A DNA stretch of 64,000 nucleotides, taken from contig NC_052489.1 of NCBI RefSeq assembly GCF_009730915.1, positions 30,745,916 to 30,809,915 of the forward strand. The letters are read 5' to 3'. Below are positions 37,157 to 49,401 of this stretch, in pieces. The position numbers were made by a program, and so were the translations under genes. The number at the start of each line of letters is the position of its first letter. Positions within the stretch are counted from its first letter, which is position 1. The notes beneath the pieces are model-generated. The model was given only the letters and a program-made list of their open reading frames with translations, was not told where the DNA came from and did no database searches. The DNA comes from Dioscorea cayenensis subsp. rotundata. Lineage: Eukaryota; Streptophyta; Magnoliopsida; Dioscoreales; Dioscoreaceae.

Positions 37157-37895
37157 GGCGTCCGCATTGAAATCACTTGCCGTATTTGATCAAAAACCCT
37201 GCAAAAACTCAGAACATCCAGAACAGTAAATCAAAGGAATGAACCAGGGATGGAGGAAAAGCGGCGATTAGGGTTTGCATAGCTTGGGAATTGGGAATGG
37301 AGAATGGAGGCGAAGATGAACCGAGGAACGCTTGAAGGAACAGTGCGGTCTCTCCACCGGCGATGGTTTTGTTCTGAAGACAATGAACATGGAAATCACT
37401 GTTTGTCAAATTAATTATTTTTAATTTATATTTTAACTCTTTTTTTCCAAATAATTCCCGCGTGTGTTTAATTATCATAAATAAAATTTTTATTTTAATT
37501 TTCTTAGATATATATATATATATATTGTTTTTTATAAAAACAAATTTAGTTTGGCCTTATGATGAAGTACTTATGTTTATTTTTAACATTTGAACCATAA
37601 ACGTATTTATAATTTTATATATACACAATTTATTAAATAATATAAAATATAATAAAATTACTTCATTAAGACACTACCACTTTTTAGTTTTTTCTCCAAA
37701 TTTTTAAATATATATTAATATATACATATATATTATTTATTTAATTTTTAATATCGGATTCGAATTCAAGATCTGAAAATACCCGAATCCGATATCCCCA
37801 GAGTTAGTACATAGTGGTCGCGCCTTCTCTTCCTCGATGTTCTTCTTTTCTCTTGATCTCGCGCCGGCGATCTCCGAGAAAACGCTCCAGAGATC
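37157..37895. promoter_or_regulatory. Divergent promoter region of the unrecognised gene and EMC10
   Basis: A 739-bp head-to-head spacer. The middle is AT-rich. Near EMC10 there is a 12-bp perfect inverted repeat, ATATCGGATTCG (37751-37762) and CGAATCCGATAT (37784-37795), which includes one reverse-strand GGATTCGGGT (37781-37790). About 100 bp separate it from the EMC10 start codon. Confidence 0.55.
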
Positions 37896-40800
37896 ATGGG
37901 TCGCCGGAGAAGTCTCCTTGCTTTCCTTCTTCTCCTCTCCATCTCCTTATCGCTCTTCTGCTCGAACGCCTCCGCTGACTTCCAATCCGATGAGCTCCTC
38001 CAGGACGATGACGAGTTTGGCCTTGAGGGGGCCCGTTCCCCCGATCTCGAGCACCTCAATCCAATTCGCACACCGATCCGCCGGAGATCGGATCCGGACT
38101 CCTTCTCTTCTTCCGATTCGAAGGCGATCCAATTCACTCTCGAGCATGCTTTTGGGGACTCGGGTTTCTCACCCGCTGGCACTTTCACGGCCCGGCTTAA
38201 GTCCTGGAATCATGGTGGACACGTAGGTCTTCTTCTTTGTTTTCCCCCTTGATTTTATGCAATCTTTGTGTGTATTTTTCGTCGATTAGGGCTATTTGGT
38301 ATGGCTGCTTCTTTGTGCGTGTGTGTATTCTTCTGTTGATGATATTTTTTGCTAGATTAGAATCAAGTCCCGAGTTTTGATTTTTGCCTTTTGTTTGATC
38401 ACTTGCAAACTGTGAACTTTGCTATGCTGCTCAGAAGCTTGAAGTTTTGCAGTTTTCTGGTTATTTTTATGCATCTTCTAGCACTGTTACAGCAGGTTTA
38501 TTGAGCACTGACTTGAGTTATATTAGTTTTTTTTCTTCCTGAAATTTTTTATTGTTGTTGTTGCTGTTTTTCGCTTCTTGTGAATTATATCATGAAGCTT
38601 TTAGACTATTAGTTCGAATTCTTCATTTTGTTGTTCTTACATTCTTTGAGAAAGACTGAATAGAGGATATTGCACGGATAATTATTGTTTACTGGCAGAC
38701 CCTCACAAAGCTCCGCTTTTCAAGGAATGCACTAACACATGCAGAAAAGGAAGCGTTTGAAGTAAGCTTTTCTACTCCTTTTGATACTTGCGGGCAGGGG
38801 TTTCTGATTGTATTGCATTGCTAAATTTGGTGTTAAACTGTCTCTTGCAGAAGCTGCTGAAAGAGGATGATTTTTACATCATCAGAGTGCCATCCAATGT
38901 GTTGAGTCCCGGACCAGATTACATTGTTTCATCAATAAAAGCTGTAAGATTAACTAATTTATGTTTGACGTTCTTTATCTGTAGATGTTTGATATAAGGC
39001 TATAAGCATTGTGCTTCTTTCAGTCTCTAGCCAAGTTGAATGTGAAATGGTAATCCTGTTTTGACTACCAGTCCTTTTTCTACTGCCTGTTGAAATGTAA
39101 ATATTAGCATTTTGGATCATTACCCAAATCCATGCCGCTCAGTTTACAGATTGTCTTGATTTTTTTACTTACCACAGCCGGTCTTCTTCTACATTTCTTT
39201 ATACATCTGTTCGAGTGTGATCCAGTGTTGTTAAGATGTACGCCTGGTCACTAAGGCACAGTGCAAAATGGGTATAGCACCTCTTTACCTTTCCGGCGAT
39301 GTGCCTTTGATGAGGCTCGCACTTTTGGCGCTTTTCTGTGCCTTTCTTTAAGGCTCAAGGCACCAAAAAGTTGTGATCAGCTTAAGGACCAAAAAAGGCA
39401 CGCTTAGCTCAAGGCGCAAAAAAGATGCTCTTCATGGAAAAGTCTGTTGGGTTTTCCATTTTTTTNNNNNNNNNNNNNNNNNNNNNNNNNNNNNNNNNNN
39501 NNNNNNNNNNNNNNNNNNNNNNNNNNNNNNNNNNNNNNNNNNNNNNNNNNNNNNNNNNNNNNNNNNNNNNNNNNNNNNNNNNNNNNNNNNNNNNNNNNNN
39601 NNNNNNNNNNNNNNNNNNNNNNNNNNNNNNNNNNNNNNNNNNNNNNNNNNNNNNNNNNNNNNNNNNNNNNNNNNNNNNNNNNNNNNNNNNNNNNNNNNNN
39701 NNNNNNNNNNNNNNNNNNNNNNNNNNNNNNNNNNNNNNNNNNNNNNNNNNNNNNNNNNNNNNNNNNNNNNNNNNNNNNNNNNNNNNNNNNNNNNNNNNNN
39801 NNNNNNNNNNNNNNNNNNNNNNNNNNNNNNNNNNNNNNNNNNNNNNNNNNNNNNNNNNNNNNNNNNNNNNNNNNNNNNNNNNNNNNNNNNNNNNNNNNNN
39901 NNNNNNNNNNNNNNNNNNNNNNNNNNNNNNNNNNNNNNNNNNNNNNNNNNNNNNNNNNNNNNNNNNNNNNNNNNNNNNNNNNNNNNNNNNNNNNNNNNNN
40001 NNNNNNNNNNNNNNNNNNNNNNNNNNNNNNNNNNNNNNNNNNNNNNNNNNNNNNNNNNNNNNNNNNNNNNNNNNNNNNNNNNNNNNNNNNNNNNNNNNNN
40101 NNNNNNNNNNNNNNNNNNNNNNNNNNNNNNNNNNNNNNNNNNNNNNNNNNNNNNNNNNNNNNNNNNNNNNNNNNNNNNNNNNNNNNNNNNNNNNNNNNNN
40201 NNNNNNNNNNNNNNNNNNNNNNNNNNNNNNNNNNNNNNNNNNNNNNNNNNNNNNNNNNNNNNNNNNNNNNNNNNNNNNNNNNNNNNNNNNNNNNNNNNNN
40301 NNNNNNNNNNNNNNNNNNNNNNNNNNNNNNNNNNNNNNNNNNNNNNNNNNNNNNNNNNNNNNNNNNNNNNNNNNNNNNNNNNNNNNNNNNNNNNNNNNNN
40401 NNNNNNNNNNNNNNNNNNNNNNNNNNNNNNNNNNNNNNNNNNNNNNNNNNNNNNNNNNNNNNNNNAAATTAATTTATTATGCTTTAAAAGTCAAATTATT
40501 ATTGAAGTGGAAGTTGTCAATGAAGAAGAGCAGGATCTAGATAGCTATAATTATGGAGAAAATGGATGTGAAGATGGAAACATTTGAATATGATGATGAT
40601 TTTTAATTAGTTATATTTGGAACAGATTTTAGAAAGAATGGGCTAAACTTCAAAGCCATTAGTCTTAAAATAATCTTCGCTTTTTATTTCGTTTGGGTGA
40701 GCATGGTGTTTTTTTTTTTTTTGCACTTTGTGCCTTGGGCAATATAAAGGTCATAGTGGCTGGGGTTGCGCCTTGCGCCCTTGACAACATTGGTGTGATT

Positions 40801-42522
40801 TGGTTTGGTGTAATTGTTTCCATAAATCTTGTTTGAATTGCAGTAAACTTGATAATATATGTATGATTCATTGCTGAGATTAAATATAGCATAACTTTGC
40901 CTTTAAGCTAAATGTAAAGCTAAAAGTTTTCTCCATCACAATTATAAATATAAATGCATTAGCAATCCTCCATGCCCATTCTGTATTCTTTAATATAAGC
41001 TCATATATTCTACTCTAATGTCTTATTCTGTTATCTGTCATTTATGTATAACATCATTTTCTTGTTTGTCAAATTTCAGAGGTGCCTCCCCCGTGAGACT
41101 TTGGATGAGCAATTTGTTATTCATGCGGTAACAATTCTTTATTGTCAATCATATTGACTTTATTTTTTAGTTCTGGGAACTTTTCAACCTAGAATTTTCT
41201 CATCGTTCTTGCCTGGTGATCATTCCATTTGAGCTGTTTTTTTCAAAAAAATAAAATTGACAAAATTCTAATGCTATTTTGATTTTATTTGGGAATTATC
41301 AGCCATCAACTGACCTTGTTCTCTCCTTTTTGTCCTCCTACTATAAACTTGCCACACCTGACCATTCTGCTGCCTTGATGTTGCAGAGGTCTAAAGAAGT
41401 TAGCTGTGTCGTTTTACTAAATTGTTCTTATGTGGACCTTTTTTTGCAGGAAGGAGTGAATATTTTGGCTGTAAACTATGGTTCTGCTGGCCCTTGCCAA
41501 TATCCACGGCCATTAAAATTTGTAAGTTGTGGCCAACAATTTCTTTTTATAATTAATTTAACCTGATAGTAACCTGATTGTGGGAATGTTTATGAAGAAT
41601 GCATGCTAGCTTACTTGGTATTCAAGGTTCACTCTAAATTTGATTTCAACATTTTCAACTTCTTATTTTAACTGCAGTTCATGGTTATTGGGTTTAATAG
41701 CAACTCAAAGGACAATAACTGTTGCGTCTTTTATTTTTTTTATTTCAGCCGGCAAAGTGGTCTTTCAATTCTTACACACTGCTGAAGACTAGTGAGCAGG
41801 CACCAAGGTATGTTGAAGTCAGACCCAAGAGCTCTTATTACTTGGTGTTTTTAGTAAAGGAAGTAACTAAGGTTGAGTTGCATACTTTGTTGAATTTGTC
41901 TCTCTTTTATTCTTTGTAATCTACATCTACGAAGTACTCCATTGGATTTTTGGTAGTAGAGCTGTGGCTGTAATTTGGGAATTGACTAATAAACCCTTTC
42001 AGGACCCCAGCATTTGCTGAAGAACTGCTTGCAGGGGAAAATGGAGAAGAGGAAGGTGTTAAGCCACCTGAAAAGTCTTTCTGGGCTAAATATGTAAGTA
42101 ATGACATGCATTATTCACTCGTTTTACGCACATCTCTGTACTGCATAACCAGTGTGAGGATCATTTACTTTAATGACATCTCAGAAGATCTAAACTCATG
42201 ATTACGAAATTGAAGCCAAACTACCTATATAAAACTTATCTTGGAAATGACCAAATGTTGTCTTACCTGTAGTTGAAGTTAATCAATTGGGTTCCCACCT
42301 GTGCCCATCATTGAAGTATCTTAACTAAAAAGGTCCAACTTTTATTAATTAATTAATTTTTACGTGCAGTGGATGTATCTTATTCCTCTGGGACTCATTG
42401 TTATGAATACCGTGACACAAGCCATGAACATGCCGGAAGAACAGGCGGGTGGGCAATCTGGTACCCAAGCTCAGCAGACAGTAGCACAGCGGGGGCCTAA
42501 TGCTGCTGCAAGGAGAAGATGA
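37896..42522 (+). CDS. EMC10: EMC10, ER membrane protein complex subunit 10
   Basis: EMC10 is a lumenal/membrane subunit of the EMC insertase, which places tail-anchored and multipass proteins in the ER membrane. The start at 37896 gives the signal peptide MGRRRSLLAFLLLLSISLSL. Eight exons follow with clean GT-AG junctions: FTLEHAFGDSGFSPAGTFTA in exon 1, then LTKLRFSRNALTHAEKEAFE (about 38700), DFYIIRVPSNVLSPGPDYIV (about 38850), RCLPRETLDEQFVIHA (about 41081), EGVNILAVNYGSAGPCQYPR (about 41451), PAKWSFNSYTLLKTSEQAPR (about 41750), FAEELLAGENGEEEG (about 42003), and the last exon with WMYLIPLGLIVMNTVTQAMN, a C-terminal membrane segment, ending in a Gln/Ala-rich tail AQQTVAQ..RR. The third intron holds a hAT element and the 1-kb gap, but all exons expected for the family are present. 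Confidence 0.95.
39223..40792. mobile_element. hAT-family DNA transposon in EMC10 intron 3 (contains the gap)
   Basis: Left end CAGTGTTGTTAAG and right end CTTGACAACATTG are terminal inverted repeats (11 of 13 match). They are flanked by an 8-bp target site duplication, GTGTGATC at 39215-39222 and GTGTGATT at 40793-40800 (one mismatch); 8 bp is the hAT hallmark. Subterminal regions are rich in AGGCGC/AAGGC words. Just right of the gap an open stretch ends in an acidic tail (NEEEQDLDSYNYGENGCEDG), possibly the C-terminus of a transposase, so the gap may hide coding sequence. Confidence 0.8.
39466..40465. other. Assembly gap, exactly 1000 N
   Basis: One thousand consecutive N, a round number typical of scaffolding with unknown true size. 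It lies wholly inside the hAT element. Open frames drawn through it have no meaning. Confidence 0.99.
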
Positions 42523-44072
42523 TCATTAGGGTTACAACCCTGAAACCTTCATAAGTCATCTTACAAATTTATGATTAGATTATTATGCACTTGATTAAAA
42601 TGACCATTTGTAGCAGTGTGCGATTGGAAGGGCGGCTCGAGGACTGAAGATTTTAATGAATTATAAATGGAACTGCTGCATTAACGGGCCGGGTGCCATG
42701 TTCAAACATCATTTTCTTTTGCATGATGGACCTACATCAGTTATTCTTTTTGTAGTCCATGCTTACCGCATGATAATGACAATGTTTTTAGGCCGCTTGT
42801 CTATCCAGACTTAGTTTTTTAGTGCATGAAAATGGGAAGTAAATTCATTCAATGACGGTTGTATTTTATCAGGCAAATAGTTTCTTATGGTTTTGTCTGC
42901 CAAGTTAATTGCCTTTATTGTACACAAGCTCTGTATATCCAATTTTGCCAGCTGGCACATTCTGCATTTTTTCTCTTCACTAGATTTAAGCTATATTCAT
43001 GTTCAAGAAACTCAATAACAATGTGCATACACACATTTGCACATGTTATATATCTATGAACGATCATAGGTTACATTTGCCTGGCTGAGAGGAAGCTAAT
43101 ATTATTACTGCTTGAGGGATTTAATTGACTTTTCAGATGGATTACGACTACCAACATATGCCTGTTTCTTTTTGACTGTAGATCAAATGACTCTCGTTAC
43201 AAGAACATCCGGCTTAGCCAGTTGCGCCCCTTTAAACCGAGTTTACTGGTGTTCAATAATGAACCTGTGCATGAATCTTTACAGAGGGTGGTGTGACCGA
43301 AGAATGTCTCCAGAGCCATACAATGATACCATTAGAGGTTGTGAAGAACCACTGAGGAATCCGTTTGCATGATAATCTAAATTGCATTGTTAGTGATAGT
43401 AGCATCCATCAACTCTATGTTTCAGTGATAATATATTTTGTTAAGTGACATCCACCTCGCCTGTTATAACCTTATTTGTTGCACCATCACTGGGATACAT
43501 GGGTGAATCAAGCGGAGCTGTTACCTATCCTGTTACAGATAAGGGAAACCAGCAAGACTATAGAATGAGTTTCTTCTCAGACTAATATTTAAGACAACAG
43601 CAACATTATAATTATTCTTCCTAAGGAATAAGATGAGTGCCATACAAATTCATAAAACATGACTAGCACATTGGCAAACAGTCAAAGAATTCCTTCTACG
43701 TACTAATGTGGGTGAGGTTCATCATGTAACTGACTGATGTGAGTGAGGTTCATCATGTAACTATTACACAGTGACACGAATAGTAATGCCTTAGTCTTTC
43801 TTTGTCTTGTCTATTTGTTTGGTTTGGTTTGATCATAGAGCATGACACAAGTAAACTCTTTACTTCAACGGTCCATGCAAAAGAAAACTGGAACTTAATG
43901 CCCAGGCATACATAACCATCCATAGGAGTATATGCTGACTAAACAATCAGGGGAATATCACCTCACATGCTTGAGATTGGTCTTGTAAGACCGATAATTT
44001 GATTGAAACCTTTTTTCCCTCAAATCGAAGATAATATATTAATGCTAAAAAAGTATGAACTTACATAGAATA
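42523..44072. other. Spacer between convergent EMC10 and ferroportin-like genes
   Basis: 3' flanks of two convergent genes. A short tandem duplication (period 31 bp, ATGTG-GTGAGGTTCATCATG) lies at 43706-43763. The open frame at 43112-43372 has no recognisable protein signature and no splice context. Confidence 0.5.
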
Positions 44073-47000
44073 TCACCTCACATTAGGTCCAAACTGAGGA
44101 TCAAAGTTGAAGAGCTTTCGGTGCTCATCAGTTGGATTAGCTAGCCACTGGCAGAAGATCCATGTAGCGCAAATCACAGAGGACACTGAAAGTATGGCCA
44201 AGAAACCAAAATGTGAGACATCATTTGCAAGTATTGCCACACCCAACATTACAAGCTCGGCAAGGCTTGCAATTGAAATCTCAGTGGTCCCTATTAAATT
44301 TGCTTTGTTAGTGGGGATCCCAGTCTGAAGAATCTGTGTCCCTACAATATCATATGACATATGACCCAACCTTGAGAGCACCTGAAACAGATGAAATGTA
44401 CAGACATCATATGTCTTGAAAGAGAATCTATAACTGAGCACTACCTCAAGCTCAGTGGTATTCAAGACTCAGCATGCAGCAGAAGCAGAGAAATTCATCA
44501 ACAGATAGTTTCAACCTTTAAAATGATATGGCAGCATAAAGAGTGTATCTAATCAGTAATTGGGTTAGCAACACTTACAACTAAATATAGGAAAACATAT
44601 AAAGAATTTTGCCGGGAAACTGAACCGCTCAGAAGAACAGCAACAGCAATCATTAGAAGAGAAGACTGAAATATCAAGCCAGCTGCCCCCGCCTGGTATA
44701 GTCAAGCTATGCTTATAAATTTAGGTCATAATTGATGATCCAAAGGATAAAATACAAAGAAATACGCAAAACATAAATAATAACCTTCAATACGCCAAAC
44801 TCTTTTACTAGAGCAGCAGACATAAATGTTGCTGAAACACCCATGAATGCACACAGCCCACTAAAACCACCAATAATCGATGGGCTTATACCTGCCAAAC
44901 ATTTACGAGATAATTATGATGTTAAAAAGCATAATTTCAAGACATATTGCATGGCAAATGAGTGTTGCAGGAACCATTTGCAGATTTCTGAATTAGAAAA
45001 TGGCAGCCACTAAACAAAGCTAATAAACAATATCTGCCGCCTCAGTTACATGTAATCAATTAATGATTACCGCCCAGCATTACCCACTAAACTGTTGAGA
45101 ATTCCTTACTTCTAACATGCTCAATTTTTTAAATGTAAATTCATGATATGGCTCAGAACAGTCAGGCAAATGCAATAAAGTCAACCCAGTACGCCTTTAC
45201 TAATTTTAGGAAAAAAAATGTATTAACTTTTGTTTTGGAGGGGTTGGTGGGGTGGGAGGGAGGGAATTTTTTAGCCATTTTTTGGCGCCATCAATATTGA
45301 TTCAGAGAAGATAAAATAAGCATACTCCAATTTGCAAAAATAACCATACTTATCTAGAAGGAATGTTCATGGGAAAAAAAAAATTAAGCTCCCTGTGGTG
45401 AGAGAAGGCAACATGGATGACAAGGCAATCTCAATAAAATAGGACCTTTGATCAAAGTATAAGTAATTCAAAGAAAGTTGAAGGGAGGAAGCAAAAAGTT
45501 GAAGAAACTGCACCATGATGTGTTAAGAAAGCAGTCATTATGGCACCGGGAGCAAGAGCAACATTGAAATATAAAAACACGTAAGCCACACTAGCAGGCA
45601 GAACAGGCTGCTGTTTGTATTCTAACCAGCCCCGTTTGATGACATCCAAGCCCTTCTGCACTGAAATGCTAGGGAAGCATAAGAAATTGGCACTTTCTCC
45701 ACAAAATACAAAGTTCAAATTAAACAGAAGTCACCTATTCTCCATGGATTGAGCAAGGCATCAGCTTTGAAGGAGTTCACACCAGTCTGAGGTAACCTGA
45801 AGCTATCAAGCACACCACTTGAAAGCTTGTTAATCAATTGACCCAGTAAAATCTGCAATTTGGAAGAGATGAAACCAGAATGTTGCTTCTCAACCTCTGT
45901 GATACAATGAAAAAGAAAAGGCCCAAACAAACAAACAAATAAATAAAACAAAGAGAGAGAAGAAAAGAGAAGATGTACCAAGACAGGTAGGGCGAATATC
46001 ATCAGTCCCGAAGCAAGCTTTAAGCAGGTGACTGGATCATACTTGGACAACAAAATACCAAAAAGTGAAGCCCCAGCTATCTGTAGGAATGCAAAAGGAT
46101 GCATGTTATAAGCCTCGCATCTAATATAATTGTGAAAGTTAGAGCATGCACAGGTTTCAAGCATATAGCCACTAAAACACATAGGGTATTTTGTAGACAT
46201 CAGTGGCTAGCCCCTAAAGATCAACATCATAATCATACATCAAAAGTTAAGCTACAAGAATGACAATCTTGAATGGCAAATTGGATGATAGAACTGGTGA
46301 TAGTGTAGAATGCACAATCAAAATAATATAGGTGGAAAATAATGTGACTCATGAATGCAATCATACTATTCAGCATATTTTGTTTATAAGAGCCACATTG
46401 AATAACTCATAATGGGACATACTCAAATAACAACCTTGACAATATTTTGAAAGGAATTGAAGCAAACTATACTTGTACAGATCATTTAAAAACATTATAG
46501 CATCCAAAAATAGCCCAAAATTTGAACAAGAACAACCAGAGCAAGTTTATTTGAATCATAAGTGATATAAAGACATGGGATTTGAACCTCGCAAAGAAGA
46601 TCAATTCGGTTAAGCATAGCATTTGCTTGGGCTAGTGCAATCGGCCGATTTGCGCCTGCTAACTTTACAAAGAAACCAATGTTGAATTAGGAAAAATATA
46701 ATATTCAAACAAATAAATGAGGAATCATCAAGGAGAAATATCTATTTTACCAGCACAACCCAGTCACGCTCAACAGTGACCCCCAATGCCAACCCTGCAA
46801 CCCTTTCAATAGCCCCAGCTAAAACTAACACAATAAACCAAGGTTGCAGGATCACAGCTGACGCAGGACTGTGGGGAATTGTCTTGAGAGCATGTATGAT
46901 CATCGCAACTGATAGCAGCTGTGCAATTGTCTGACGCGACGAGGGTATTAATCAGCACATAATGCAATGTGAGAAATAAGGGGAACCCAAAGGGGGTAAG

Positions 47001-49365
47001 AGCAGCAACAATTCCAATAAATAAGAATTTTAAGCACCCACCTGTACAATATTCAAACTGTAGTATGCAGGGATACGAGGAAAGGAGTCCATAAGATCAC
47101 CAACCAAAGGGCTCCCAACACAAATTGCCAGCTGAATATCATGGCATCAATTAGAACTTCTCTTCTCAAAGTTTGTAAAATGAGACTGATGAGTTCGTGT
47201 ATATACCTTTGTAAAGAAGCCCAAAACTGCAACAGGTAAAAGACTTGGATGCAGTATGGCAACGGCAGCAGGCCAAGCAAAGTTCCATAGTTGTTCCACT
47301 AAATTTCCAGCTGAGCAAATAGCGTATAGAGCTGATAGAGAGCTTTTACGAAGTCAGGGTGTTTTCTATGATATTTAAAAATTGTACAGTGACTCAAAGT
47401 AATAATGTTAAAGGAGGGTGGCCCACAGAGTGAATTCAAACTTAAGCATAAAATGCATTGTGCCTTCATTGGAAAAATGCAATTCATGTTGTGCCAGGGA
47501 ACTTTCCGTTTGTGGATTATAGCTAAACTAATAAAGCGTACAAGCGGTACAAACACATATAGTGGTGAATTGAGCCGCAGAGAAAAGCCATTAGAAAATC
47601 CCAAAAGGTGACCAGAAATTCTATTCCCCCTTATGTGAACTCTTGTAAACTCTCAGTTTTTTTTCATAGTCGGATTGGCTAAGATGATTAGAAGCCTTAA
47701 AATATTCACCATAGGAAAGAAAATTTTGTTAGAGTAAAGGTAAATCTAGATAAATGGAAAAGTCCACTGATTTCAGGAGCATTGGCTTTTCAAAACCATT
47801 CAGTAAGAGAAGCTACAGTTCTCACATAAACAGAAATTTTGTCAGTGAATTCTTACTAAGGCATGATTGGGAGTAGTCTGTAATCCAATAATAAAATTGA
47901 ATCCAACCAAATGCAACAGCTATCTTCTAGGACTATGATATACCATATAGGCCAGCAGGATGAGCTGGAGTGGCTGAGAGAGCAACTTGTTCTTCTTCAG
48001 ACAGAACCTGTAAATTTAAGTCAAGGATACAAAGTGCAGTTAGTTAACTCAGTATACTAAAGCCAGGATTAGAATGCTTCATTAAAAACAAAACAAGACA
48101 AAAAAAAAACCTCTACTTTCTCAAATCAGAAGAAAGATAACATACCGGCAAAGTTGTAAAAAGCGAAGTTTTATAATTCTCCTCTGTTACTAAATTCAGA
48201 GGTTGTGCATCTAGAATATCTTGTGTGATATGTACAACTGGAATAGAGCAACAAGATGAAAGAGATGAAAGATCGCCTTGTCCTTGGTCTTCAGTTGTGA
48301 TGCTCTCAGTATCAATATCGACATTTGTGATGGAACAATTAGAAATGAAATTCTTCAATCTGAAGTTAAAATTAAGTCCAAACCATGAAATAAATAAGCA
48401 ACTTATAAGACATGTTCCTTGCTATGCACCGAACTGATAAAAAGTAAAAGCTCACAATCATCAAATAAGTCAAGGAAAGGCAGGATTATGAAAAATAAAC
48501 CATCAGGTTATGCCCTCGCTTTCTTTACCAACAGCAAGTCAGGTTTTTCACCATTCAGCCTTCCCTGTCTAGCATAGTTGTCAAGGCGCGCCTCGGGCTC
48601 CTCAGGCTCAAGACTCAACAGCTTACTGTAGGAAATATACTACTGATGTTATGAAGGCGCGCCTAGGCCCACGCTTTGAGCCTTGCCCCTAGGCTCAAAG
48701 GCGCACGCCTTTGTAACACTTCCCGCCTGGCACCTATAAAGTCGTAAGTGTAGGAAATATACTGCTGAATAGCATGCAAATACTATAAACAAGAACTGTA
48801 AAACTATATTATGCAAAAACACAGTGATATAACAATTCAAAATAACAGTTAGAAATTTCCAGCCTGGGGTAGGCGTGCGGAAGCACTGCCCTAACGCTGA
48901 ATTGGCCTCCCTCGTGCAGGATTTTCTGGCCTCACTCCAAGCGCAGGATACACTAACCCAGGAAGGAAGAACTCTCGTAGCCTAGCACGTTTGGCGTCGA
49001 GATATCCCAAGCGCACCCACAAGGTTCAGGCAAAGAACCACAGAATGAGAACAGAATATTTGGGTTTTCAGCACGCAAAAAACACACCCGGTTCCAGGCA
49101 CGCAGAAAGCACACCCGGAAGAAAGAGAATATGAGAGAAGAAGTAAGCAAGCAAGTGTGTTTTGGGTTCATGGTCTAGGCATGTATTTATAACAAGGAAT
49201 TCATTAGCAACTCTCTCCACTAGGCAATGTGGGACTAAAAGTTTGAGTGTAAAACATGTGGGGCCCACAGGACCCACATCCAACAATCCCCCACTACACT
49301 CATAACCTAAGTACGACCAACAATGATAGCAGATGCAACAAAGATTTTGGGAAGATAATCAATCA

Positions 49366-49401
<36 letters not shown>

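Noticed and set aside
37209-37478. Minus-strand open frame upstream of the unrecognised gene
   Set aside because: It overlaps the expected promoter and leader and has no family resemblance.
39373-40587. Three long plus-strand open frames of up to 404 codons
   Set aside because: They consist almost entirely of N from the assembly gap and have no real coding content.
43112-43372. Plus-strand open frame of 86 codons downstream of EMC10
   Set aside because: No domain, signal or splice context; probably chance in a 3' flank.
49368-49399. TA dinucleotide run and other TA microsatellites (17785, 22063, 32053, 37509, 52981, 54909)
   Set aside because: Ordinary AT microsatellites of plant spacers with no further structure; no CRISPR-like or regulatory array is implied.
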